Part shown: piece after piece, positions 46,047-57,282 of the stretch
Position numbering within the stretch: the first letter of the stretch is position 1
Layout: each line of letters opens with the position of its first letter
Assembly: GCA_947311845.1 (NCBI GenBank)
Contig: CAMZMU010000075.1
Span: forward strand, 17,893,366 to 17,957,365
From: Poa pratensis
Lineage: Eukaryota > Streptophyta > Magnoliopsida > Poales > Poaceae
Length of the DNA: 64,000 bases
Reading direction: 5' to 3'
Made by a program: the position numbers and the translations under genes
The notes under the pieces: generated by a model
What the model saw: only the letters and a program-made list of their open reading frames with translations
Told to the model about the DNA's origin: nothing
Database searches by the model: none

Positions 46047-47075
46047 CAAGATCCTGCACGTGTGTTATCCTTTCATCCTGGCGTCCCCGGAAGAAAGGAG
46101 TGCACCCGGCAGGCAATAAAACAGAAGACAGATCTGCGCAGCCAGGAGCTCTGAGCTGGCCTTAGTAGCATAGGCTAGATATGTATCCAGAGAAAGCTCG
46201 ACTGAATGTAATTCGGAATTGTAAATTCAGAATGTAAGTTCAGATGAATGCAATCCTAGGGCTCAACTCCCGGGGTCATTTCCCAAACCTTCCCTTGCAC
46301 TAACGCGCCGTCAAATTTTCAGAGGAGATCTCTTAGGTGACAAGTACTCTAACCGCCCGTACCAGTAGCAGTACCCCTAAGAGCACTATGCCTTCCGGGA
46401 GTCCACTCCACAGCCGCGGGTACTAGGCCAGAAGGGAAATCTGACCGTTCGCCGGGGAGGACGCATTACCCCCGCAAAGGTTCTCATCAACTGTCAAGCA
46501 TGCGCTGGTTGGTGGTATATTGACTCCGAGCGAGATATTATGCCTAGAATGCAAGATGCACATGCAAAGACTTAGCTGGTTTTTGCCGTGCTCTTGATCT
46601 GCTCTGTCCTTCCCGGGTATCCAGCTCCTGAGCCGCCCTTTAGCATCCATTCCTGTCCCGGGAGAGGCGCTACACATAACGCACTTTCAGTAGGAAAAGA
46701 ATGGACCCTCCCTTACATGTCGTGAAAGTGTTTCATCCGGAGCAACCCGCAAGCAAAGTTGAATGTGTATTTCTGTGTTTATGTTCTTTAAAACACATCA
46801 CTACCCGTTCCACTTCTTACCGCGGCAGTACGGCACGATCAGGTGGCAGCGCCTACTGATAGGCTGCTCGCGCTCGACCTGTCAGCCACCGGCACCATGT
46901 CAGCCCCCTGCTTGGGGGTTGTTACGGATAACACACTTCACGACAACAAGAGAGGCTCACGGAATTGAAAAACTTATCTTTTATTCCTTGGCGACGATTC
47001 TTACACCCTTATACAGAACACTAGCCCCTTGGGCGTGCTTAGTTGACTCGAACTATCTGCGATTCATGTTCGTAT
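46047..47075 (-). other. Gypsy internal non-coding region
   Basis: About 1 kb between the antisense genes and the integrase end. Short frames only; no recognised domain. Confidence 0.5.
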
Positions 47076-47879
47076 TCAGGGGTAGAATTTCCGGAGATTC
47101 TCGATGTTCCAGGCGTTGCCCTCCGGCCTGCCTTCCGCGTCCTCCAGATAAACAGCTCCGGGTCTCAGGGTATGCGTCACCCGATAAGGTCCTTCCCACT
47201 TGGACGACAACTTGTTCATGTTATCAAGTTTCTGCTTCTTGCGGAGAACCAGGTCTCCGGGTTCCAGTACCCGTGAACGGATATGGCGATCATGATAGCG
47301 GCGGAGCCCTTGCTGGTATCGAGCGGATCCTAAAGAAGCTCGACACCGCACCTCTTCCAGGAAGTTGATGTCATCAATCCTCCTCTCAGCTTGTGCGTCT
47401 TCATCATAGGCAAGTACCCGGGGGGATCCATGCCTGAGCTCTGTTGGCAAGACGGCTTCGGCTCCATAGACAAGGAAGAATGGTGTTTCTTGAGTGGCTC
47501 TACTTGGTGTGGTTCTGAGGGACCACAAGACACTTGGTAGATGCTCAATCCAGTTCTTGCCCTTGTCTTCTAACTTGTCAAAGGCCTTGGTCTTCAAACC
47601 CTTTAGGACCTCCGCATTGGCTCGCTCCACTTGCCCATTCACTAGTACAGAATGACACATCGGAAACGGGCCAAAAACCCCTTCGGCAACGGAAAAAGGG
47701 TCCGTGTCCCTGACCCTGTCACTGATGTGAAGGCTCTCATCGGCAACGGACAAGAAAAACCGTCACCGATGAGGCTTGATTTTGGCTACGGTTGCCATCC
47801 AGTCTCCGTTGCCGATGTATCTGGACATCAGAAATGGAGATTCTGTTTTACTCGTTTGCATTGAGGTTTTTTCATAAGC

Positions 47880-48720
47880 CTACAGCAGCAATACAGTTGC
47901 CAATGGACATTCAAAATATCACAGCAGAAGCACAAAGTTACTAGCAAAACCGTTCATAACTTATATAACAATTGTCACCATTACATAGCATCAAAAGATG
48001 AGTTACACATGCTTCGCTAATCCTATCATTCTCATGCCTCCCAAAACTGCAGCTAAGGCTTGCTCCCTAAACACACATCCACAAAATAGCCGGAGAAACT
48101 GAAAAAACAGAAACTACACCAAGCCAAATTGCCAAATTCTTCGTACTGAGGCTTGCTCCATCTTGGACGGTGTCGCCGAAATATAATCCCACTTTATAAG
48201 TAGCACATTTAAAGTTTGTTCGGATCAGCTTTGTGCTTCTGGATAAAAATACATGGATTGACAGTTAGAGAAGAGCCAAAATATGATGCTACATGACATA
48301 GATATAATTTAATGTGAAAACAGTTCACACCTTTAAGCGCCTATATCCGTGTGCTTGCAGTCCGATCAAACGATTTGGAGGCATAACTTGAAGGTGATGT
48401 TTCCTTCAAGAGCCTCACCATTTTTTATACAGTGTCGCCGAAATACTATTACTTCATACACTAGCTACAGAAAACAATAACGAGGATTAGCACATTGACA
48501 AAAAGTTGTGACTGGATCTATTCATCATCGTTAGTACTACAAAGAGTTGAAATTAATTCACCCTACTAGACTTTAAAATAGTGCAAGATACTAGACAAGT
48601 TTTCTATATACTAGACAAGTTTTCTATGCTAGACTAGAAAACTAGACAGAAACAATAAAGTGCAAGATACTAGACGAGTTTTCTATATACTAGACAAGTT
48701 CTATATAAAACCAATTGATG
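47880..48720. other. CACTA interior, no gene recognised
   Basis: AT-rich sequence left of the minisatellite. A short word CTAGACAAGTTTTCTATA is repeated three times near 48590-48700. Nothing else stands out. Confidence 0.5.
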
Positions 48721-48766
48721 AACTAGTTCATGAGCTGAGCGATTTAGACCTCACATTTTCTTCTCC

Positions 48767-49165
48767 GTGGACGGCGCCTCGAGATCGGCCACCTCCTCCT
48801 CCGTGGACGGCGCCTCCAGATCGGCCACCTCCTCCACCGTGGACGGCGCCTCCAGATCGGCCACCTCCTCCACCGTGGACGGCGCCTCCAGATCGGCCAC
48901 CTCCTCCACCGTGGACGCCACCTCCTCCACCGGGGACGTCGCCTCCAGATCGGCCACCTCCTCCACCGTGGACGACGCCTCCAGATCGGCCACCTCCTCC
49001 ACCGTGGACGCCACCTCCTCCACCGGGGACGTCGCCTCCAGATCGGCCACCTCCTCCTCCGTGGACGGCGCCTCCACATCGGCCACCTCCTCCACCGTGG
49101 ACGCCACCTCCTCCACCGGGGACGTCGCCTCCAGATCGGCCACCTCCTCCTCCGTTGACGGCGGC
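48767..49165. repeat. 36-bp minisatellite with 21-bp higher-order variants
   Basis: About ten tandem units built on CCTCCAGATCGGCCACCTCC plus CTCCACCGTGGACGGCG, some carrying an extra CCACCTCCTCCACCGGGGA block. The unit length is a multiple of three and lacks stops, so frames on both strands stay open and read as repetitive peptides (for example EEVADLEAPSTV on the minus strand). Confidence 0.92.
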
Positions 49166-49230
49166 CTCCAGATCGGCCTCCGTTGACGGCGGATCCGCCA
49201 CAACTGCTGCATCACCACCCGATGAATGAT

Positions 49231-49422
49231 CTAATCCAGCTCCGCGTGGCCCAGAGGACGCGGGGCAACACCGGAGGTGATGAGCCTGACGCGCTCCCAC
49301 ACCTGCCGCATCACAGCCGCCTCCAGATCTGCCCTATCACGAACATATGCAGCTAGATCGGTGCGTCCGCTAGAGCCGCGGCTGCGATGGCGAGATCTAG
49401 AAGCGCCGGCAGAGGAAACCAT
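49231..49422 (-). pseudogene. Short CACTA-borne frame, possibly the N-terminus of a minisatellite-containing protein
   Basis: A 63-residue frame MVSSAGASRSRHRSRGSSGR with a following helical part (LAAYVRDRADLEAAVMRQVW) ends just before the minisatellite. A frame change would connect it to the EEVADLEAPSTV repeats. Weakly supported; no family recognised. Confidence 0.3.
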
Positions 49423-49816
49423 GAGAGAGTGAGGAGAGTAAAAAGCTACAATGTGTGGCGGCTAGGGTTGAAAGATGGACAGTGAGGGATTGAGAATGAG
49501 ACTGATGGGGCTTGCTTCGCCAGTACATTTATAGGCACCCAATTGGCAACGGACATTTTATATAACCGTTTCCATTGGATACAAGTTCACAACTACTATG
49601 TGCTACTGATTTCCGTAGCTGCATACGAACATAATACATTCTAGTGATTTTCAAAGTGCATATGAACCTAATACATTGTACTGATTTGCATAGCTGCATA
49701 CGAACCTAATACATTCTACTGATTTTCATTGCTGCATACAAGTTCACACCTAACAGCAGCACACAAACACACAAAATCATTCTAGCAATGCTCACAAGAA
49801 CATTTAACTGAGCTAT

Positions 49817-50342
49817 TTATGTTCCTTTATGCCGCTCCTTGCGCACAGCAACAACATGGTCAGATTTAGTCGAAGTGTTTGTTGGGCTCCATGCCAAACC
49901 AGCTAGAGCTGCTGCAGTGTGCGGCTTCATCTCCATGTTCGCCTTCTTGACTATCAAGGCTACATTTTCCAGCTCTGCAGCTTCCACTTCGACGCCATTA
50001 GCAAGCAGCATCTCAACATAATCTTCAATCCAAAAAAAAATAATCACAGCTCCCAGAATACTCTTCGCCCCTCCCCTGCCAAATGGTAAATCGAATCCAG
50101 AGGCAAATCAGCATCACACATAGAATAGAATCAATCAAAACTGGTCGAAGCGTCGAACTAACCCTGTGATTTGGACACTTGAAGTAGATCCGGCCTGGGT
50201 TCAGATCCGAACGCGACACTCGACGAATCGCGTTCCGACAGCGGCATCAAACGCACTTCACAAGCGGCAGATCTGACCCGGCCCCGACGGCGCAGGAGGA
50301 GGACGCATTCGATCTCCCCGACGAGGTCATGCTCTTGGCCAT
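49817..50342 (-). pseudogene. GRF zinc-finger gene relic captured in the CACTA element
   Basis: Exon 1 (50163-50342) reads MAKSMTSSGRSNASSS, LPLVKCV, a TGA stop, CRCRNAIRRVSR, LNPGRIYFKCPNHR. Exon 2 (about 49817-50060) reads FFWIEDYVEMLLANG followed by a helical tail. CxxC, NPGR, FKCPNH and FFWIEDY are the signature of plant GRF zinc fingers. The stop in the first Cys pair and one extra T in a T run at 50032-50040 break the frame. Probably a captured host gene fragment. Confidence 0.65.
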
Positions 50343-53300
50343 GGAGGACACGAGTGCGGAGTAAAAACAAGCTGGAGCGGAGGAACAAGGGCGAATCGAC
50401 AGTCTTTTATAATATCCAAGATAGTGCTAAAAAAGGAATTTTATATAAGCAACCTCGCCAACGGTTGTATACAAATGTCCGATGCCATTGAAGAACATAT
50501 CGCAAACGGAGTCGACAGAAACTCCGTTACCAACATATCGGCAACGGTTAATAATTCGCGACCGTTGCCTATGAAGGCGGGACGCGGGCCAGCTTGCCTG
50601 GCGGGGCGGGTTTTCTCACTCGGAAAGCGCGATTCTCCGTCGCCTAACACCTGCCGTTTCCATAGAGGGGTATCCGATGTGTCGTTCTGTACTAGTGATT
50701 GCACCTTGGGTAGGACACCGAGGCAAAACACACCTTGATTCCCAGCTCTTCACAGAAGTTGAGGAAGGATCGGCTTGTGAACTGAGAGCCATTGTCCGTT
50801 ATGATTCTGTTGGGTACTCCGAAGCGGTACACGATCCCTTCAATGAACTTGATGGCTGCTTGAGCTGTCTGCCTTGGTACTGGCATCACTTCCACCCACT
50901 TTGTGAACTTGTCGATGGCCACGAAAAGGTATTCATGGCCCCCGACAGACTTCGGTATCTTTCCCACGATGTCCAGCCCCCAGACCGCGAACGGCCAGGA
51001 GATTGGAATTGGCTGCAGAGCTTGCGCCGGCTGATGTATGTTCTTCGCATAGTACTGGCAGGCTTCACAGGTCTTGACTAGCTGCTCGCATCACTGAGGA
51101 CTGTTGGCCAGTAGAACCCGTGACGAAAACTTTACCCGCCAGTGATCTTGATGCCACATGACTTGAACATGTGCCCTCGTGGATGTCCCGTAGCAGTACT
51201 TGGCCTTGTTCTTGAGGATGCAGCGGAGCTTGACTCCGTTGTCCCGTCGCCGGTAGAGCTCGCCGTCGATCATGACGTAGAGCTTGGCTTGACGAGCCAC
51301 CCGCTCGGCGTCGTGATCGTCCTCCGGGAGGGCGTGCTCCATGATGTACTTGACGATGTCCCGGGCCCAGGGTGGGTGGGTTCCTTCCACCGGTAGCACC
51401 ATCCGACGGAAAGAAAGCATAGCTTCCTCCGCAGAGGGGCTGCCGGGTCTTGAGCTTCTGGGCTGGCTACCCGTGTTGTCGAGGTAGAAGGGTCGCCAGC
51501 CCCCGGCGCAGATCTTGTCGCGAGCCTCTCGGGTGGATCGAAGGTCGCCTGAGGACCTCGATGTAGATCCCGGGAGGCACTGGTTCTTGCTTGGACGCCA
51601 CCTGCGATAGCTCATCCGCGGCCGTGTTTTCTCCCCGTGGGACGTACACAGCCCGGAAGTTGTCGAAGCGCCGCTGCAGCTTCCAGACCTCTTCAACGTA
51701 TGGTGCCATCTGAGGGCACGCGTACTCCTTGTTCACTTGTTTGATGACTAACTGAGAGTCACCCTTGACGACGATCTTGTTGATGCCGAGGCCGACGGCA
51801 GCACGAAGTCCTGCGAGCAGGCCCTCGTACTCCGCCGTGTTGTTGGAGATGTTCCCTTGGTAGTGCATCTGGACGACGTACTTCAGCCGGTCCCCGGTTG
51901 GTGAGGTTAGGACAACCCCAGCACCTCCTTTCCCCTTGGTGTAGGAGCCGTCGAAGTGCATGGTCCAGGCGCTAGGATCTTCCTTCCCGGGGAGGCAGGT
52001 TTCCTCTTCCGGGTCGTCGAACGCCGTCTCGGTCCACTCGGCCGTGAAATCCGCCAGCGCCTGACTCTTGATGTTGTCCGTGTGCTCGAACTTGAGACCG
52101 AAACCTTGAAGCTCCATGGCCCACCATGATATGCGACCAGTGGCAAGTGGGTTCTCCAGGGGGCTTCTTAGGTTGTACTTGGACACCACCGTGATGGGAT
52201 GGCTTTGGAAGTACGGCCTCATCTTGCGGGAGGCAATGAGGATTGCCAGCAGCAGCTTCTGCATCATGGGGTACCGCTCCCGGGCGTCGCGCAGCACTGC
52301 GCTGACGAAGTAGACCGGGTGCTGCACCTTGCGGGTCGCCGAGTCCTGAGAGGGCTCGGCTTCCTCCACGTCGACGTCTTGGGGTGGGGACGAGTAGCCC
52401 CCGGCGAAGTCTCGTCGGAGGGAGATTCTCCATTCCCGACGGGCTCCGCACGTCTGGTAAGGTTGCAGTGACGTCAGGATCGCGAGACCCCTGGTCACCC
52501 GGCAGCCTTTTCTTGCATGGTTGTCCCGGGAGAGAGTTCCCGGGTCGCTTGCCCTTGATCTTGCTTGACTTCTTCGGAGGAGCGTCACGCTCTACCACAA
52601 GCACAGCGCTGATCACCTGGTTGGTGGCAGCAATGTACAGTAGTAGGGGCTCCTTTCTTCTGGTGCCACGAGGATTGGTGGCGAGGCGAGGTAGCGCTTA
52701 AGGGACTGCAGGGCTTCCTCGGCCTCGGAGGTCCACTCCACGGGGCCTGACTTCTTGAGCAGCCTGAAGAACGGTAAGGCCCGCTCCCCAAGCCTTGAGA
52801 TGAAGCGCCCGAGTGCAGTGATGCACCCGTTGAGGCGCTGTACGTCCTTGACCCGCCGGGGCGCCTCCATGCGCTCGATTGCCTTGATTTTGTCCGGATT
52901 CGCCTCGATCCCTCGGTGAGAGACCAGGAAACCCAGCAGCTTGCCGGAGGGGACCCCGAACACGCACTTGTCGGGGTTGAGCTTGAAGTTGACCCGGCGG
53001 AGGTTCTCGAAGGTCTCGTGCAGGTCTTGGATGAGGGAGTCCTTGTACCGGGTCTTGACCACGATGTCGTCGATGTACGCTTCAACGTTGCGGCCCAGCT
53101 GTGGCCCAAGGCATGCTTGCATTGCGCGCTGGAAGGTAGCGCCGGCGTTCCGGAGGCCAAAAGGCATCCGGGTGTAGCAGTAGCAGCCCTTGGGAGTGAT
53201 GAAGGCCGTCTTCTCTTGGTCCTCGAGTGACATCATGATCTGGTGGTACCCGGAGAAGGCGTCCAAGAAACACAGCAGCTCGCACCCGGCCGTGGATCCA

Positions 53301-54283
53301 CGATCATGTCGATCCGCGGCAGGGGGAAAGGGTCCTTGGGACAGGCCTTATTCAGGTCTGTGAAGTCGATGCAGAGTCTCCACTTGAAGGTCATGGGCTT
53401 CGGTACCACCACGGGGTTGGCCACCCAGCTTGGGTGGGGAACCGACCGGATGACACCAGCTTCTATCAACTTGTCCACCTCGGCGATGATGAATTCCAGC
53501 TTTTCCTTGCTTTGGTTCCGGAGAACCTGCTTCACGGGGCGAGCCCCCGGATTGACCGCCAGTTTGTGCTCGATCACCTCCCTTGGAACGCCGGGTAAAC
53601 CTGACGCCTCCCACGCGAAGACGTCAGAGTTTTCCCGAAGGAAGGCGACGAGCGCGCTTTCCTATTTGTCGGTGAGGCGGGCGCCGATGGTGATGGAGCG
53701 AACTCCGTCGCTGGTTAGCGCCACCTTCTTGGTCAGCTGCGGATCGCCATGGAATGGCGCCTTCTTGGGGGAGTAGATGTGGAGCCCCCAGGGTGCCCTT
53801 CGCCCCCGGGGAGAGCCCCATCATCATCCTCCTGTACACCTTGAGGGACATCCGCCATGATTGCCACCGTCTGGTTCAGCTGGTGAACGCAGTAGATAGC
53901 ATCGTCGATGTCGGCCTTGACCTTGATCACGCCCCACGGCGCCGGAATCTTCAGCATGTTGTAGGCGAAGTGGGAGACGGCCATGAACTTGGCCAGAGCA
54001 GGTCTGCCAAGTATGCCGTTGTACGGTAGCGGAGTGTCGGCGATGTCGAAGACGATTTCCTCGGTGCGGAAGTTCTTGGAGTCGCCGAAGGTGACCGGAA
54101 GGGTGATCTTCCCGAGGGGTCGAGTAACACTTCCGTTCACGCCTTGGAACACCCCGGTGTCTTGCAGGCGAGACAGGGGAATTTGAAGGATAGCCAGGAC
54201 CTTCGCCGTCAGCAAGTTGAGGCTGGAGCCTCCGTCGACCAGCATCTTGGTGACCTTGTAGTTGTGGATGACGGGCGACACGA

Positions 54284-56350
54284 TCAGCGGCAGGGTCCCG
54301 ACCCCGGCAGTGTTGCAGGGTGGTCTTCTGGGTCGAAGGTGATGACTTGACTGGACCAGTCCAGGGGCTTGGACGGAGCAGAAGCAACCGCGTTCAGCTC
54401 CCGGACAAGTCTCTTGCAGGCGCCGTTGGAGGGAGGCAGAGAAGACCCTCCGTGGATGCACCCGACAACTCCAGTGACTTCTTGATACTTGCCGCCGTTG
54501 CCTCCTTGGGGAGCCGGAGCTTCCCCGTTGCCGACGTGGGCGGCCTCCGGAGTGTTGTACCCGCGACCACCTTGACCGCCGCGTCCTCCTCCACGGCCCC
54601 CGCGGCCACCGCCTCGGTTCCATCCACGGCCGCCTCCGCCTTGGCGACCCGTGGGACAGTCACGAGCGATGTGCCCGGCAGTGCCGCAGTTGTAGCAACC
54701 GTCTTGACTGACCCCATCAGCTCGGCGTTGCTCCCGGATGGCGAGGTTCTTGAGCATGCGGCAGTCCTTGAGCAAGTGGTTGCCTTCTGGATGGATGTGG
54801 CACCAGGGATCACCTTCACCTTCTTCCTCGGAAGTCGGCGCGGGCTTGGTCTTCTTCGGAAGAGGCTCGGTGACGAAGATCCGCTTGTCGGGTCCAGGGT
54901 CCCGCTTCTTGTTCTTGGCTGGAGCGGCCTTGTCCTCGGGTTCATCCTCCCCGGGGAACTTGGCTCCTTCTTCAGCTCGAGCGCACCGATCTGCAAGCTC
55001 CCAGAGCTTACGAGCAGACTCGACGCGATGGATGCTCAGCTTCTCGCGCATCTTGGGGTTGCGGACGTTGGCGTGGAAGGACTGGATCACCAACTCCTCC
55101 TTGATGCACGGGATGGTGTTCATCTTCTGGGTGAAGCGCTGGATGAACTTGCGGAGAGTTTCACCCGGCAGCTGCTTGAAGTCGTGGAGATCACTGGGAG
55201 CCCCCGGGCGCTCGTACCCGCCTTGGAAAGCCCCCAGAAACTGCTCCTTCAGTGCCCGCCAGGAACGGATGGAGCACTTGGGAAGGTTGAGAAGCCAAGT
55301 CTGGGCATCTCCCTTCAGGGCCAACGGGAACCAGTTGGCCATCATGACCTCGTCGGCCCCGGCAACCATCGCAGCAAGAGAGTAGATCTGCAGAAAGTCC
55401 CGGGGGTTCGTGGTGCCGTCGTAGCGGAGAACGTCGATCTTGAATTTCTTGGGCCAGTTGAAGTGGCGGAACTCGGGGCGAGGGCGAGGCAGCCTTCGGC
55501 GAGGTCGATGCCCCGATCTTCCCGGCGGTGACGTTCTCGGCGACGCTCGATGCGGGTGCGCATATCCTCGTTCTGACGGCTGTTGAGCTCGTCACGAAGA
55601 TCTGGGTTGCGCGAGGTAGACGACCCGATGGAGATGGCCTCGCCGTGATCGCGGTTTAGCCGATCAGCCATCGGTGGCGCGGTGCGAGGAGGCGCCGTCT
55701 TGGCTTGACGTTCACCACGAGGCTGGCCTCGCGGATCACGTGTTTGTCTTGTGCTGCTCCGGGTTGTCGACGGTGGGAGCTTGAGTGGGTTCGACCCACG
55801 GACCACCATCGGCGAAGTCGAGGAGCCTCTCGACGCGAGTCCTCCATTCTTGGTAGACCTTGGGATCGCCGCTGCTTGGAGGGAACTGCATCAGGGCCTT
55901 GGCAGCGACTAGAGCATCATGGCGAGCTTGCACGTCCGAAGGCGAGTGCGCGGAGGTCTTGCTCTTGGATGCTCGTGGATCCCCGCTGGGGCGAACGCCG
56001 TGGTTCCCTCCTCCAGCGGTGGGCTCCTTGCCAGCGCCGTTGCAGACGCTCTTCTCCCCGAGCGAGGAGGAGGCATGGTGGTGCCCTTTGGAGCCGCCGC
56101 TCCGCCAGGGCCGTTGTCCTTGTCGCGACCGTCCACTTCGTCCGGCGCCACCCTCTCCATGGGAGGCGGGGACGGAGAGACGCTCCGCCTGCGCCAGCAG
56201 CACGACGTTCAGCTGAAGCTTGAGTGCGTGAGGGAGAGACCGGCTTGGACGCCGCAGGATCTCCCTTCTTCCTTCGGAGGCATGCTTGACGAAGAACTTG
56301 CCGATGAACTTGATGAAGATGAAACCAGCGCTTGCGCCCCCTACCTGGCG
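54284..56350 (-). pseudogene. Gypsy gag with CCHC zinc knuckle, frame-broken
   Basis: The N-terminal part lies at about 56310-55500 in shifting frames. The capsid core is open at 55369-54284: ANWFPLALKGDAQTWLLNLP, LKEQFLGAFQGGYERPGAPS, PGETLRKFIQRFTQKMNTIP, a basic linker, CYNCGTAGHIARDC (CCHC knuckle), then a Gly/Arg-rich tail. A long plus-strand frame over the same bases (54320-55531) is a shadow caused by GC-rich codons. Confidence 0.9.
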
Positions 56351-56357
56351 CGCCAGA
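56337..56357 (-). other. Gypsy primer-binding site region
   Basis: On the minus strand TCTGGCGCGCCAGGTAGGGG directly follows the 5' LTR. TGGCGC starts are usual for gypsy primer sites; the exact tRNA was not determined. Confidence 0.65.
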
Positions 56358-57277
56358 TGTCGTGTCTCGTTGCACGGACACCGGGAGTATAGGATACCCC
56401 CTTTTAGGTTCGGCACGGGGCGCGAAGGAGGCTGAGAATCGTCTTCTTGGGCGGAGTCTAGATCAAGCTCTCCTCTCCACGATCAAAGCATGCAACCAAA
56501 GGGACACAAGGAGCTACCCAGGTTCAGGCCGCCCGGAGGCTAAAAGCCCTACTCCTGCATGTCTGGATTGATGGGTTCTTCATAGTGTGGCTTACAATGG
56601 AACCTCCCGGACAGGGTACCCGGAAGGGTTTTGGCTGGAGGTAGAAGAAGGACAGATCCTGACCCGGAGGAGATCACCTTCCTCTCTACCTTCGCAGCCC
56701 TAGTCTAGTCTTGCTCTGGTTGTGCTTTGCTCGTCCTTCGTCCTCTCCTCCTCCGTGCCTTGGTCCTCCTTTTATAGGCTAAGGGGTTGCCACAGGGTCA
56801 CGTGAGGGGCATGAGGGACCTTCGGGGTGAAGGACCCTCCTCATCTAGTTTAGGGGAGACGTGGCCTCTCCTCAGCCTAGCGTCTCCTTTGGGTTAGGTG
56901 GGAGCGTCCGCCTTGGGGTGGACAGGAGCTGACACCACCACGGGACGTGCTTCCCGCCCGCGCTGCCTTCGCCTTGCTTCCCAAGTCTTCGCGGTGAGGT
57001 GGAGTGCTTATCCACAGGGACGTGGGGAAGTACCCGAGAGGGAGCCTGGCCTCCTGCCGGGAACTCGGGCTCTCGGGTCCTTCCTGGCCTTCTTGCTTGG
57101 TTCGGGGACCCGGAAGGTCCCCAGGACCGGAGCCCTTGTCGACGTAGGCCTTGCGTGTCGACGGTGAACCCGCCAGCTTGACTTGAGTCTTGGTCTTGTC
57201 CATCTTCATCTTGGGCCCACATGGGGTGGACCCACTTTGGCAGTACTAGGGGAACCCCATGTTCCACTGTTGCGACA
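56358..57277 (-). repeat. Gypsy 5' LTR
   Basis: 920 bp, TGTCGTG to CGACA, followed by GTACC. Slightly shorter than the 3' LTR because of small indels. Confidence 0.92.
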
Positions 57278-57282
57278 GTACC

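Larger units (their letters stand above)
47640..50697. mobile_element. CACTA element (3.06 kb) carrying a GRF zinc-finger gene relic
   Basis: The inverted ends are CACTAGTACAGAATGACAC and its near-complement ending at 50697; target duplication ATT (47637-47639 and 50698-50700). Subterminal words of the CGGCAACGG or CCGTTGCCGA type repeat at both ends. It has no transposase; inside are a minisatellite and a broken GRF zinc-finger gene. It lies in the gypsy integrase gene, whose coding sequence is in register on the two sides when one ATT copy is discounted. Confidence 0.93.
47076..54300 (-). pseudogene. Gypsy pol: protease, RT, RNase H, integrase, frame-broken and split by CACTA
   Basis: Minus strand. 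Protease-like at 54300-53850 (KMLVDGGSSLNLL, TPLPYNGILGRPALA); reverse transcriptase at 53577-52613 (LCIDFTDLNKACPKDPFPLP, catalytic YIDD in AYIDDIVVKTR); RNase H at 52588-51467 (MHFDGSYTKGKGGAGVVL, NNTAEYEGLLAGL, KGDSQLVIKQVN); integrase at about 51690-50700 and, beyond the CACTA element, 47639-47076 (GQVERANAEVLKGLKTKAFD, KLSSKWEGPYRV). Frame changes near 53850, 53260, 52600 and 51480, among others. The open frames are long, so the decay is modest. Confidence 0.92.
43350..57277 (-). mobile_element. Ty3/gypsy retrotransposon with antisense genes (Tat-like), minus orientation
   Basis: LTRs at 43350-44283 and 56358-57277 start TGTCGTG and end CGACA. The target duplication is GTACC (43345-43349 and 57278-57282). 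gag, protease, RT, RNase H and integrase run on the minus strand from 56.3 to 47.1 kb. Between pol and the 3' LTR lie two plus-strand (antisense) genes, the arrangement described for Tat-lineage elements such as Grande and RIRE2. A CACTA element sits in the integrase region. It is inserted between gag and pol of the copia element. Confidence 0.93.

Noticed and set aside
48767..49165. CRISPR-like array
   Set aside because: Units are contiguous 36-bp tandem repeats without unique spacers, in a plant transposon.
54320..55531. 403-codon plus-strand frame opposite gypsy gag
   Set aside because: Mirror of the GC-rich gag codons; the minus frame carries the CCHC knuckle and capsid motifs. Unlike the B3-like antisense frame it has no TATA box or recognisable domain.
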